A stretch of DNA of 64,000 bases, taken from NCBI RefSeq assembly GCF_001886815.1, contig NZ_CP018099.1, positions 124,001 to 188,000 on the forward strand, written 5' to 3'. Below the pieces are notes generated by a model. The model searched no databases, was not told the DNA's origin, and saw only the letters and a list, made by a program, of their open reading frames with translations. Below, piece after piece: positions 26,572-36,398 of the stretch. Source of the stretch: Caldithrix abyssi DSM 13497. Lineage in GTDB: Bacteria; Calditrichota; Calditrichia; Calditrichales; Calditrichaceae. Position numbers and translations under genes: made by a program. How positions within the stretch are numbered: the stretch's first letter is position 1; each line of letters begins with the position of its first letter.

Positions 26572-27036
26572 CTATTTTACTAATATCATCTTTTTGGAAA
26601 TGCGCTCATTACCAAAAGTTACCTGGTAAATGTATAATCCGCTGGCTACTTTATTTCCCTGTTTATCGCGTCCATTCCATTTTACTCTGTGCTTGCCTGC
26701 CCCTTGATTTTCAGAAACAAGAGTTTTTACCAGCTGCCCAACGAGATTATAAATCCTGATTTCCACTTTGCCATTACGGGGTAGTTGGTACTCGATAGTC
26801 GTACTGGGATTGAACGGATTAGGATAGTTTTTCAATACCTTAAACGTTTTTATTGCCTGAACAATTCGCTGCGCGTCTTCAATATCCGTAACGCCTTCAA
26901 AGATGATTTTTTGAATTTCTGCTACCGGAAAGTTAATCACGCTGCCATTGTTTAAATGTAATTCCAGCGTATAATTTTGCGCAAAAAGAGATGGGGCCAG
27001 CAGAAAAAAGATGGATATTAAAATTTTTTTTAACAT
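26572..27036 (-). CDS. Short secreted protein: signal peptide, small module, type IX-like sorting tail
   Basis: A 154-residue protein made almost wholly of export parts. Signal peptide 1-19, then the module YTLELHLNNGSVINFPVAEI (similar to the start of the LamG protein), then a full C-terminal sorting domain with YPNPFNPSTTIEYQLP, VKWNGRDKQGNKVASGLYIY and final KKMILVK. There is no obvious passenger between them. It could be a small surface protein, or the shell of a larger gene that lost its middle. Composition is close to that of core genes, unlike its neighbours. Confidence 0.8.
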   Translation of the reverse strand: MLKKILISIFFLLAPSLFAQNYTLELHLNNGSVINFPVAEIQKIIFEGVTDIEDAQRIVQAIKTFKVLKNYPNPFNPSTTIEYQLPRNGKVEIRIYNLVGQLVKTLVSENQGAGKHRVKWNGRDKQGNKVASGLYIYQVTFGNERISKKMILVK

Positions 27037-27079
27037 ATTGTTTTCTCACAATTAATTTATTCCACTCATAAATAGGTTG

Positions 27080-27847
27080 TTATTTAACTCTGTAAAATTT
27101 TTCATAATTTTTACCTAAGTAAAGTTTATCATTGTAAAAAATGTACATCATATAAGATTTATTTTGAGTTGTTTCATCCCACCAGATATAAAAGGATTTA
27201 GAATCTATTATGTCTATTTTTAATGAATCAACATGGGCCCATTCATTGGGCAAGTTCATTGAAGCTGTCATTGTTTTAGATTTTAATAATAAATTATTTG
27301 TAAAGAGATATTTAAAATGCAAATATTCGGAATCAGATACTGTTATGTAATAATGGAATGCACTATTTATTAGAGTTCCAGATTCCCCTGAAATCTGTGT
27401 TAATTCTGTTGTAGCTTCGCCGATATCTTCCGTACTAAACTCAATGTGATCATCATCTATTTTATTATAGATGATTTTAAGATTAAGATTAATATTTTCA
27501 TGTTTTGTATCATTTCTTTCGAAATAAGTAATAACCAAATCAAATAAATTTTCTGAAATGATAGAATAAGTGCCTTTTATTATTTCAGAATAGGTCTCCT
27601 TATCAGACGGATTATTTATATCATGTCCTTCAAAGTAAAAAGATCTTTCAAAGTTTTCGCCATCAAATTTATAGATATATTTGGATATTGTATAAATCCA
27701 GTCTCCATCGATTTGATTTGTTTTTTCTAATTTCCATTCTCCATTCAAGAAATTATTATTTTTATACCCAAGAGCATTTTTATCCCTAGTGCAGCTTAAA
27801 CTGATGAGAAAAAAGAATAGTAAAAGACTAATTAGAATCCTTTTCAT
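27080..27847 (-). CDS. Lipoprotein of unknown function
   Basis: A 255-residue predicted lipoprotein: basic start, hydrophobic core and lipobox LISLSC with Cys19. The mature part begins with GEWKLEKTNQIDGDW and has repeated strand-like segments, suggesting a lipocalin-like beta barrel, but I do not recognise the family. The ORF is AT-rich with many Asn, Lys and Ile codons. It lies 25 bases after the next gene upstream and 43 before the sorting-tail gene, all in the same direction. Confidence 0.65.
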   Translation of the reverse strand: MKRILISLLLFFFLISLSCTRDKNALGYKNNNFLNGEWKLEKTNQIDGDWIYTISKYIYKFDGENFERSFYFEGHDINNPSDKETYSEIIKGTYSIISENLFDLVITYFERNDTKHENINLNLKIIYNKIDDDHIEFSTEDIGEATTELTQISGESGTLINSAFHYYITVSDSEYLHFKYLFTNNLLLKSKTMTASMNLPNEWAHVDSLKIDIIDSKSFYIWWDETTQNKSYMMYIFYNDKLYLGKNYEKFYRVK

Positions 27848-27872
27848 TGTTTAAACCTTTCTAATGTTATTT

Positions 27873-29330
27873 TTAATTAACAATACTTGTTCCATTTTGA
27901 TCAACCTTCAAAATTAACGGCTTAGGATTTTTATCCCAAGAATCCGCAGGATCAACTACCCCATCACGCTCCTCATGCCAATTGGAAACGGTTACATTAT
28001 CTGCTTGTGTAATTATGGTAATGACTGGTCCAATAAATGACCATACGGAATAAGCATTAAATTCAATTTTATTGGGAATTGTTGAAAAATCAAACTCTTC
28101 CGTGCCACAGCAATATGTTCGTGACACTACTGTTGTTCCATTTATTTTTATAGAACTTGAATTACTATTGTCATTCCAAGCATCTGCAAAGGTACATATT
28201 CTTTTAGGATTTGTAATTTCAATATCAAAATACCGCTTTCCAGAAAAATTAAGATCCCATACATCTTTAGGAGCCATTGAAAAATGTGAATTTCGCCATT
28301 CGGCAAATTTTTTTTCATTTTCCGGAAACCAACTGTAATCTGCTTGTTGATGAATAATTCCAGATAAAACGATAGAAATTGGGAAACTCAGGCCGTTTAA
28401 CAGACTCGAATATTTACTACATAGGTATTTAAAATCTATACTGTGCGAAGGCCCGCCACTAGTACATCCCTGTTCATATAAATATCCATATTCATATTGC
28501 AAAATACGTGTAATAAGAAAATCCCAAAAAAAATACTCTTTCAAGTCTTTAAAATCATAAGGAACATCATTCGTATAATAACTTCCTTTTGTCCACTTAT
28601 CAGAAGGACTTCTTGTATCTATTGCCTTACATCTTTTTCTGAAACTTAATATAGTGAAAAGGTGTTCATAATTTTCCGTGATGCAATAGGCTTTTACAGA
28701 AAACTTACCTTGATTGGATAATTTAAATACTAATTTTACATCTTCAGGGAATTCAGCAGGTTGAATCCAGCTAGCAACTGGCACATTATAAGAAGATAAA
28801 CTTTCTTCCCACTCTACATTGTTATCATTTATCTTCCCATTAACGATACTATTTACACCTTTTAAATCTACCGTAGCTCCCGTTTCCACTTCAAAAAATA
28901 TTGTATTCGGCTCCACCGTTGTACTCCCCCAATTCACTGTCACCCCTAAGTTGCCAGTCAAAAAGGTTACGTTGATGGTCACGTTTACCGTTTGTCCGGC
29001 TTTTACCTCGCCTGTGCCGGAGCCGGTGGCAATGAGCGTGGTGTCTTCATAAACCCAAACCTCAATCTGATAAACGCCCACTTTTAAATCCGTAAATGTG
29101 CCGCTGGCGCTTTCGCCGTTGATGGTTAAATCCATGCTGTCGGTAAATGTGTTACGCGTGATTTTTACATGCACGCGCGTTACGTTGTAGCCATTTTCTG
29201 TGGCCGGCTTTAATAGCATGTTCACTGAAAGGTCGGACGTCTCCTGCGGTTCGGTGGGGCTGCTTTTGTGGGAACAATGAATCAAAAAACTGAGGGTTAC
29301 AAGGCTTAAGATTAAAAGTAAATGACGCAT
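27873..29330 (-). CDS. Lipoprotein with Ig-like N-terminal module and unknown AT-rich body
   Basis: A 485-residue lipoprotein: lipobox LSFLIHC with Cys19, then a Ser/Pro/Thr spacer. Residues about 30-140 form one or two beta-sandwich modules of the carboxypeptidase-regulatory/Ig kind (VGVYQIEVWVYEDTTLIATG, AGQTVNVTINVTF). The remaining 340 residues, Cys- and Trp-containing, are unrecognised. The first 430 bases of coding sequence (28900-29330) have core-like GC content and codons. The remainder is strongly AT-rich, so the gene appears joined from two sources near 28900. It is the first gene of the island transcript. Confidence 0.7.
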   Translation of the reverse strand: MRHLLLILSLVTLSFLIHCSHKSSPTEPQETSDLSVNMLLKPATENGYNVTRVHVKITRNTFTDSMDLTINGESASGTFTDLKVGVYQIEVWVYEDTTLIATGSGTGEVKAGQTVNVTINVTFLTGNLGVTVNWGSTTVEPNTIFFEVETGATVDLKGVNSIVNGKINDNNVEWEESLSSYNVPVASWIQPAEFPEDVKLVFKLSNQGKFSVKAYCITENYEHLFTILSFRKRCKAIDTRSPSDKWTKGSYYTNDVPYDFKDLKEYFFWDFLITRILQYEYGYLYEQGCTSGGPSHSIDFKYLCSKYSSLLNGLSFPISIVLSGIIHQQADYSWFPENEKKFAEWRNSHFSMAPKDVWDLNFSGKRYFDIEITNPKRICTFADAWNDNSNSSSIKINGTTVVSRTYCCGTEEFDFSTIPNKIEFNAYSVWSFIGPVITIITQADNVTVSNWHEERDGVVDPADSWDKNPKPLILKVDQNGTSIVN

Positions 29331-29955
29331 TTTATTCCTCTTTCAAACGAAACGCTTATTAAATATACTCTCAATTTTAATGCCAAAAATTTTAGCCTGT
29401 TGATTTTATTATGGTTACAAAAATAAACGCCTGAAATCGTGCCTTTTTTTGTTTCACCAATGCAACGTTTTGGGGTATTGTTTGTTGCAATTATGAAACG
29501 CAATTGGGTTGTCCGAAAGCTTTATTTGACAGGGAGAATCATATTTCCTCCAGGTAATGCCAGGAAAAATGCGTTGCATTGGTGCAATGCGCAAAGTGCT
29601 TAATGTTTGTAATGCGTAACAAGTGACAGGTTAAAATTAAAGCGTAAACCACTCGCCCCAATTCGTTATTAAACGCCATTTTTTCATTAATTTCGCAGAC
29701 CATCGTAAAAAACCTGTGACACTATCAGCTAACCATTAAACTATTTAACTATTCAACTAATTAACCAACTACCATCTCCCCAGCCTTTTTTCGCCCGGGG
29801 CACAATGCAAGCCGGGCCAATGATTCCCGTCCATGAATCGCGCTTCTCCAGCCGTTATTTTGATTTAAAACATAACCGCTTAATTTAAATTTTCATTAAA
29901 TTACGGATCAATCGGGAAGGAAGGTTCTTTCAAAAATTATTGATTGGAAAACATC
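29331..29955. other. Intergenic: divergent region with a 13-bp inverted repeat
   Basis: The 625 bases hold no supported gene. CACCAATGCAACG (29455-29467) is the exact inverse of CGTTGCATTGGTG (29572-29584), 104 bases apart, and further TTGCAA-type words lie between. At 29735-29770 is a low-complexity run of AACTATT, AACTAATT and AACCAACT words related to 11472 and 17745. Promoters for both the island and the protease gene must lie here, but none is clear. Confidence 0.5.
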
Positions 29956-32900
29956 ATGAAACGATTTACATTATTCATACTACTCATCGGCTTTGTTCTT
30001 CCCCTGAGGGCTCAAACCAGTTTTTTTTATTACCAATACCGGAATCAGCAAATTGAACTCTACCCCTTAAAAGATCAGCTTGCGGTTGAATTTAAATCTT
30101 CCATCAGCCGTCAGCAAATGAAGGCCATCCTGCAAAAGTACCTGTTCCGTTTTGAAATAGACCACCCGGTATGGGAACGAAACATGCCGCTGGTGCGACT
30201 CAATCAAATCATTGATCAACAACAATTGCTCGATCTCATCCAGCGTTTGTCGGCCGATCCACAAATCGTGCTGGCCACGCCTATTTTTCGAAGGGCAGGA
30301 AGCGCCGTACGCCAGGCGGTTAACCGAACGTTTCTGGCGCGTTTTCATCCCGACGTCACTTTAGAACAAATCCAGCGCATCAATCAAGAAAATGGCGTGG
30401 AAATCGTTAAACCCTTGCTGGAGAACACCTATCTTTTACGCACTGTGCCGGAACAAAAATGGAACGGCCTGGAGGCGGCCAATTTTTACACCGATTTACC
30501 AGAAGCGCTCTACGCCCAGCCTAATTTCATCTACCTGAACTGGGAAACCCTCAACTACGATGTGAACGACCCCCTGTGGCCGCAGCAGTGGGCACACAAG
30601 AACACCGGGCAATCGGTAGTAACGGCTACCAAAGACAACAGCCTGCCTGCTTATGTAAACGGTTACCCCGACGCCGACATCGATGCAGACCAGGCCTGGG
30701 ATGTGCTGATGAATCATGGTCTGGCCGCTGGCGGCAGTCCGGATATTCTGGTTGCCATGTTAGATAGCGGCGTCGATTTAGACCACCCCGATCTGGCGGA
30801 CAACCTGTTTAGCAAAGGGGTAGATTACACGCCGGATAACGGCAGCGACGCCAACGACATTCAGGGTCACGGCACCAGCACGGCGGGCATTGTGGCGGCC
30901 ATTGGCGACAACGGTCTGGGCGTGTCCGGCATTGCTTTCCGCTCTAAAATCTTGCCCTTAAAAGTGTTTACCGTTTACGGCAGCGCCGACGATGCGGGCT
31001 ACGCCGAGGCCATGGATTACGCCTGGCAACATGGCGCCGACGTCATTAGCAATAGCTGGAGTGGCTCTTCGCCCAGCCAGGCTCTGGAAGACGCCATTCA
31101 GCGGGCTAAAACACAGGGCCGCAACGGTAAGGGCTGCGTGGTGGTCTTTTCCAGCGGCAATGGCGGCAGCGGCAACGTCAGCTACCCGGCTTACCTTGAC
31201 AACGTTATTGCCGTTGGCGCTTCTAACATGTTCGATGAGAAAAAGAATCCCGGCAGTCAGGATTATCAACGTAGTTGGGGTGGCAATTACGGCCCGGCGC
31301 TCGATCTGGTGGCGCCGACCATTGTTTACACCACGGATATTGCCGGCGTTGATGGCTATGTGGATGGCGATTATTTTGATCACTTTGGCGGCACTTCCGC
31401 AGCCTGCCCACACGTTTCCGGCGTGGCCGCTCTGGTGTTGGCGGCAGACAGCAATTTGACGGCCGCTCAGGTGCAGGACATTTTACAGCGTTCGGCGGAC
31501 AAAATCGACCGCTACGCCTTTGATGAAAACGGCTGGAACGAGCATGTGGGCTACGGACGGGTCAATGCTTACAAGGCGGTTCAACTGGCCTTTAATGAAA
31601 ATGGCGACGGGCCGCTTATTTCGCACACCATGCTTCAGCCGACCTCCAGCGTGGACCCGCCAATCGTTTCGGCCATCATTACCGATGCCGACGGTCTGGC
31701 CAGCGGCGAAAATCAACCGGCCCTGTTTTACCGCACCATTTTTCAGGGCGACACCAGCACCTGGCAAAAAGTCATTGATGAAGACGGTCCCACCGGCAAC
31801 CAGTACGATTTTACCATTCCAGCCCAGAGCTGGGGTAATCTGGTCGAATATTACATCACAGCAACGGACAACGCAGCCCAGCCCCGACAAAACACCTACC
31901 CGTTTAAAGGCGATTTGCTCACTCTGCCGCCCAAATTTCTAAAATTTTACATAGGAGATTTCGCCACTCAGACCTACGCCAGCAGCGACGTACCGGTAAA
32001 CATCAATGACGACAACATCTTTTTTACCTCCACGCTGAACATTCCGGACGACCGCCCAATCGTTGATTTGAACATGACGCTAACCGTTTCGGGTTTCATT
32101 AACGATCTGGCGCTGGCCCTGGAATCGCCAGCGGGAATCGCCAGCGGGCCGGCCAGCCACAACGGCGACGGCCAATCGGAATACCAGAACACCAAATTAG
32201 ACGACGAGGCCGCAACCCCTCTTTACCAGGGCGCCAGTCCCTACACTGGAACCTTTAAACCGGACAACGCCCTGTTCGTCTTCGACGGCTTAAACGCCAA
32301 AGGCGTCTGGACGCTCAAAGCCTTTGACGACACCTACTACAACAACAACTCGACCATCGAAAGCTGGGATTTGGAAGTCACCTATTTAAAACCGATCAAT
32401 CCGCCCGTGGTTTCGGACATCCCTGATCAAACCATTGAAGAAGGGCAGAGCTTTACCTCTTTTGATCTGGACGATTACGTGACAGACGCCGACAACACAG
32501 ACGACGAAATCACCTGGACTTACAGCGGCAATCAGGATTTAATTGTGTCCATCGATCCGGTTACACACGTTTGTACGATTTCTGTGCCCAATGAAGAATG
32601 GAGCGGCTCGGAAACCATTACCTTCACGGCCACCGACCCTTCTTTACTTTCCGATTCCGATTCGGCCACGTTTACGGTAACTCCGGTGAACGACCCGCCG
32701 GTTGTCTCGGACATTCCCGACCAAACCATCGACGAAGGTCAGAGCTTTACGCAAATCCATCTGGACGATTACGTTTCGGATGCGGACAATGCCGACAGCG
32801 AAATGAGCTGGACGTACTCTGGCAACAAGGAACTCATCGTGTCCATTGACGCCAATCGCGTGGCTACCGTCAGTACGCCGGACAGCAACTGGAACGGCAG

Positions 32901-35900
32901 CGAAACCATCACCTTTACGGCCACCGATCCCGGCGGCCTTTCCGACAGCGACCCGGCTACCTTCACGGTTAATCCGGTCAACGATCCACCCGTAGTTTCA
33001 GACATTCCCGATCAGACCATTGATGAAGGACAAAGTTTTACTTCGTTTGATCTGGACGATTATGTGAGCGATGTAGATAATAGCGATGCGGAAATAAACT
33101 GGTCGTACAGCGGAAACGTACAATTAACGGTTTCAATTGATCCCGCAACGCACGTCTGCACGGTTAGCGTGCCCGATTCCGAATGGAATGGCTCGGAAAC
33201 CATAACCTTTACCGCTACCGATCCGGGTGGCCTTTCCGACAGCGACCCGGCTACCTTCACGGTTAACCCTGTAAACGACCCACCGGTGGTTTCGGACATT
33301 CCGGATCAGACCATCGACGAAGGTCAGAGCTTTACGCAAATCAATCTGGACGATTACGTTTCAGATGCGGACAATGCCGATAGCGAAATAAGCTGGACGT
33401 ACTCTGGCAACAAGGAACTCATCGTGTCCATTGACGCCAATCGCGTGGCCACCGTCAGTACGCCGGATTCCAACTGGAACGGCAGCGAAACCATCACCTT
33501 TACGGCTACCGATCCCGGCGGACTGAGCGACTCGGACACGGCCCGTTTTACGGTCAATCCGGTGAACGACGCGCCCAAAATCACTTCCACGCCGGACACC
33601 ATCGCCATTCAGGATCAGCTCTACCAGTACCAGGTAACGGCCGAAGACCCGGATTCCAACGAAACCTTGACCTACAGTCTGCTCACCGCGCCGGCCTTTT
33701 TGAGCATTGACGCCCAGACGGGGCTGATCAGCGGCACGCCGACCAACAGCGACGTTGGCCTTCATCCGGTTTCCGTACAGGTGAAGGACAGCCAGAACGC
33801 CACGGATCAGCAGGATTACAACTTAACGGTCAAAAATCAAAATGACCCGCCGGTGGTTTCGGACATTCCGGATCAAACCATCGACGAAGGTCAGAGTTTT
33901 ACGCAAATCCATCTGGACGATTACGTTTCGGATGCGGACAATGCCGACAGCGAAATGAGCTGGACGTACTCTGGCAACAAGGAACTCATCGTGTCCATTG
34001 ACGCCAATCGCGTGGCTACCGTCAGTACGCCGGATTCCAACTGGAACGGCGCGGAAACCATCACCTTCACGGCCACCGATCCCGGCGGATTGAGCGACTC
34101 GGACACGGCCCGTTTTACGGTCAATTCGGTGAACGACGCGCCCCGAATCACTTCCACGCCGGACACCATTGCCATTCAGGATCAGCTTTACCAGTACCAG
34201 GTAACGGCCGAAGACCCGGATTCCAGCGAAACGTTGATCTACAGCCTGCTCACCGCGCCGGCCTTTTTGAGCATCGACGCCCAGACGGGGCTGATCAGCG
34301 GCACGCCGACCAACAGCGACGTTGGCGTTCATCCGGTTTCGGTGCAGGTGAAGGACAGCCAGAACGCCACGGATCAGCAGGATTACAACTTAACGGTCAA
34401 AAATCAAAATGATCCGCCGGTGGTTTCGGACATTCCGGATCAAACCATCGACGAAGGTCAGAGTTTTACGCAAATCCATCTGGACGATTACGTTTCGGAT
34501 GCGGACAATGCCGACAGCGAAATGAGCTGGACGTACTCTGGCAACAAGGAACTCATCGTGTCCATTGACGCCAATCGCGTGGCTACCGTCAGTACGCCGG
34601 ATTCCAACTGGAACGGCGCGGAAACCATCACCTTCACGGCCACCGATCCCGGCGGATTGAGCGACTCGGACACGGCCCGTTTTACGGTCAATCCGGTGAA
34701 CGACGCACCCAAAATCACTTCAACGCCGGACACCATCGCCATTCAGGATCAGCTTTACCATTACCAGGTAACGGCCGAAGACCCGGATTCCAACGAAACG
34801 TTGACCTACAGCCTGCTCACCGCGCCGGCCTTTTTGAGCATTGACGCCCAGAGTGGTCTGATCAGCGGCACGCCGACCAACAGCGACGTTGGCGTTCATC
34901 CGGTTTCCGTACAGGTGAAGGACAGCCAGAACGCCACGGATCAGCAGGATTACAATTTAACGGTCAAAAATCAAAACGACCCACCGGTGGTTTCGGACAT
35001 TCCGGATCAAACCATCGACGAAGGTCAGAGCTTTACGAAAATCAATCTGGACGATTACGTTTCGGATGCGGACAATGCCGACAGCGAAATGAGCTGGACG
35101 TACTCTGGCAACAAGGAACTCATCGTGTCCATTGACGCCAATCGCGTGGCTACCGTCAGTACGCCGGATTCCAACTGGAACGGCGCGGAAACCATCACCT
35201 TCACGGCCACCGATCCCGGCGGATTGAGCGACTCGGACACGGCCCGTTTTACGGTCAATCCGGTCAACGACGCGCCGCGCATTGTGGACGCGCTGCCCGA
35301 CCTTTTTCTGTCAGAAGATGACAGCCTTTTTGTGCCATTTTCCTTCTGGCATCCATTTGTGGAAGATGCGGACACGCCGGACAGTCTGCTGCAATTTGCG
35401 CTTACCCAGGGAGCGCAGGTCAAAAGTAAAGTGCTGAACGACGGGCACCGCCTTTTTGCCGATGCGGACTGGTTCGGCATCGATTCGCTCTTCTTAAAGG
35501 TCAGCGATGGAGTTAATCTCGATTCCGGCAGGGTTATGGTTCATGTGGCGGCGGTTAACGATCCACCGCAAATTGTGGGTTTCCCGGACAGTCTTACCTT
35601 TTTTAAAGGCGATTCATTAAAACTCCTGCTGACGCCTTTTGCCCGCGACGTCGATTCACCGCTCGAGAAGCTAAGCTGGCAGTTCAGCCTTTCCGATTCG
35701 CAAATTGCCTGGGACTATTCAGCGCAAACGCAAACCCTTACGCTGTGGACAGACACTTTTTCCGGATCTGCCTATTTGTTTGCCAGGCTCATCGATGACA
35801 GCAGCGCTTTTGATCAGGATACGGCCGTGGTGGCGGTGAAAGACACGTTGACCGGCCTGCAAGATCTGGCGCGCAAGCCATTGGATTACCGCCTATTTCA

Positions 35901-36159
35901 AAATTTCCCCAACCCGTTTAATCCTGCAACAACGATTTCATTCTACTTGAAGCAGAGCGCGCTTGTTCGACTTGAGTTTTTTGATGTGCGCGGTCGAAGC
36001 ATTTTGCCAACACACGAAAAATATTTTAGCTCCGGTCAACAAAAAATTAATATTGTAGCCACCTATTTGCCATCGGGTGTGTATTTTTATCGTCTAACGG
36101 TTTTGCAAAATGAGCGCATTCTTTTTCGAAAAATAAAGAAGATGATTTTGCTGAAATAA
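29956..36159 (+). CDS. Giant secreted subtilisin-like protease with tandem Ig/cadherin-like repeats and sorting tail
   Basis: A 2067-residue exported S8 peptidase. Signal peptide 1-20 and a propeptide region to about 190 precede the catalytic domain with D270 (AMLDSGVDLDHP), H305 (GHGTSTAG) and S481 (GGTSAACPHVSG). A proprotein-convertase P domain lies at about 665-810. From about 815 come seven copies of a 97-98 residue module (PPVVSDIPDQTI, LDDYVSD, ETITFTATDPGGLSDSD) and three of a 92-residue putative Ig module (TPDTIAIQDQLY). Two diverged copies follow. The C-terminus is a type IX-like sorting domain (FPNPFNPATTISF, final KKMILLK). ATG 29956 is chosen over an in-frame TTG at 29944. It probably digests external protein while held at the surface. 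Confidence 0.92.
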   Translation: MKRFTLFILLIGFVLPLRAQTSFFYYQYRNQQIELYPLKDQLAVEFKSSISRQQMKAILQKYLFRFEIDHPVWERNMPLVRLNQIIDQQQLLDLIQRLSADPQIVLATPIFRRAGSAVRQAVNRTFLARFHPDVTLEQIQRINQENGVEIVKPLLENTYLLRTVPEQKWNGLEAANFYTDLPEALYAQPNFIYLNWETLNYDVNDPLWPQQWAHKNTGQSVVTATKDNSLPAYVNGYPDADIDADQAWDVLMNHGLAAGGSPDILVAMLDSGVDLDHPDLADNLFSKGVDYTPDNGSDANDIQGHGTSTAGIVAAIGDNGLGVSGIAFRSKILPLKVFTVYGSADDAGYAEAMDYAWQHGADVISNSWSGSSPSQALEDAIQRAKTQGRNGKGCVVVFSSGNGGSGNVSYPAYLDNVIAVGASNMFDEKKNPGSQDYQRSWGGNYGPALDLVAPTIVYTTDIAGVDGYVDGDYFDHFGGTSAACPHVSGVAALVLAADSNLTAAQVQDILQRSADKIDRYAFDENGWNEHVGYGRVNAYKAVQLAFNENGDGPLISHTMLQPTSSVDPPIVSAIITDADGLASGENQPALFYRTIFQGDTSTWQKVIDEDGPTGNQYDFTIPAQSWGNLVEYYITATDNAAQPRQNTYPFKGDLLTLPPKFLKFYIGDFATQTYASSDVPVNINDDNIFFTSTLNIPDDRPIVDLNMTLTVSGFINDLALALESPAGIASGPASHNGDGQSEYQNTKLDDEAATPLYQGASPYTGTFKPDNALFVFDGLNAKGVWTLKAFDDTYYNNNSTIESWDLEVTYLKPINPPVVSDIPDQTIEEGQSFTSFDLDDYVTDADNTDDEITWTYSGNQDLIVSIDPVTHVCTISVPNEEWSGSETITFTATDPSLLSDSDSATFTVTPVNDPPVVSDIPDQTIDEGQSFTQIHLDDYVSDADNADSEMSWTYSGNKELIVSIDANRVATVSTPDSNWNGSETITFTATDPGGLSDSDPATFTVNPVNDPPVVSDIPDQTIDEGQSFTSFDLDDYVSDVDNSDAEINWSYSGNVQLTVSIDPATHVCTVSVPDSEWNGSETITFTATDPGGLSDSDPATFTVNPVNDPPVVSDIPDQTIDEGQSFTQINLDDYVSDADNADSEISWTYSGNKELIVSIDANRVATVSTPDSNWNGSETITFTATDPGGLSDSDTARFTVNPVNDAPKITSTPDTIAIQDQLYQYQVTAEDPDSNETLTYSLLTAPAFLSIDAQTGLISGTPTNSDVGLHPVSVQVKDSQNATDQQDYNLTVKNQNDPPVVSDIPDQTIDEGQSFTQIHLDDYVSDADNADSEMSWTYSGNKELIVSIDANRVATVSTPDSNWNGAETITFTATDPGGLSDSDTARFTVNSVNDAPRITSTPDTIAIQDQLYQYQVTAEDPDSSETLIYSLLTAPAFLSIDAQTGLISGTPTNSDVGVHPVSVQVKDSQNATDQQDYNLTVKNQNDPPVVSDIPDQTIDEGQSFTQIHLDDYVSDADNADSEMSWTYSGNKELIVSIDANRVATVSTPDSNWNGAETITFTATDPGGLSDSDTARFTVNPVNDAPKITSTPDTIAIQDQLYHYQVTAEDPDSNETLTYSLLTAPAFLSIDAQSGLISGTPTNSDVGVHPVSVQVKDSQNATDQQDYNLTVKNQNDPPVVSDIPDQTIDEGQSFTKINLDDYVSDADNADSEMSWTYSGNKELIVSIDANRVATVSTPDSNWNGAETITFTATDPGGLSDSDTARFTVNPVNDAPRIVDALPDLFLSEDDSLFVPFSFWHPFVEDADTPDSLLQFALTQGAQVKSKVLNDGHRLFADADWFGIDSLFLKVSDGVNLDSGRVMVHVAAVNDPPQIVGFPDSLTFFKGDSLKLLLTPFARDVDSPLEKLSWQFSLSDSQIAWDYSAQTQTLTLWTDTFSGSAYLFARLIDDSSAFDQDTAVVAVKDTLTGLQDLARKPLDYRLFQNFPNPFNPATTISFYLKQSALVRLEFFDVRGRSILPTHEKYFSSGQQKINIVATYLPSGVYFYRLTVLQNERILFRKIKKMILLK
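33274..35262 (+). repeat. 567-bp tandem repeat, three units plus a partial fourth
   Basis: Units at 33274, 33841 and 34408 are each exactly 567 bases and nearly identical. A fourth, starting at 34975, covers only the first half. Each unit encodes one module of the PPVVSDIP type and one of the ITSTPDTI type. Long stretches are unchanged even at third codon positions, so the copies are recent or kept alike by gene conversion. Single modules of 291-294 bases lie just before at 32398, 32689 and 32980. Confidence 0.9.
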
Positions 36160-36258
36160 AATGATGGGCGGCGGGCGGTGCTTGCAGGAATCGATCCTGT
36201 TTTAAGGGTTAGAGTGCAAAATTCGGGCGTTAAGCATTAATGAGTTCAGTATAAAAAC

Positions 36259-36284
36259 CACGAATTTCACGAATGGACACGAAT
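36259..36284 (+). repeat. Three spaced CACGAAT words
   Basis: CACGAAT begins at 36259, 36268 and 36278, a spacing of 9 and 10 bases. Similar CCACGAATTTCACGAAT text is, from memory, a common intergenic sequence in Bacteroidota and related genomes; only this copy is in the window. Confidence 0.6.
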
Positions 36285-36398
36285 ATATTTTATGTAATTT
36301 AAATAAAAACAATAGTCCTATTTAAATGAAAGTCGATAATAATTCCTTTTTAGAGTGGACTGATGTATTTTTTTAAAGTTTCTCTTTCCCGCATCCAC

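Noticed and set aside
33354-35480. Long antisense open frames repeated in the protease gene
   Set aside because: They recur at the 567-base period of the sense repeats, have no ribosome-binding sites, and mirror the codon pattern of the sense gene.
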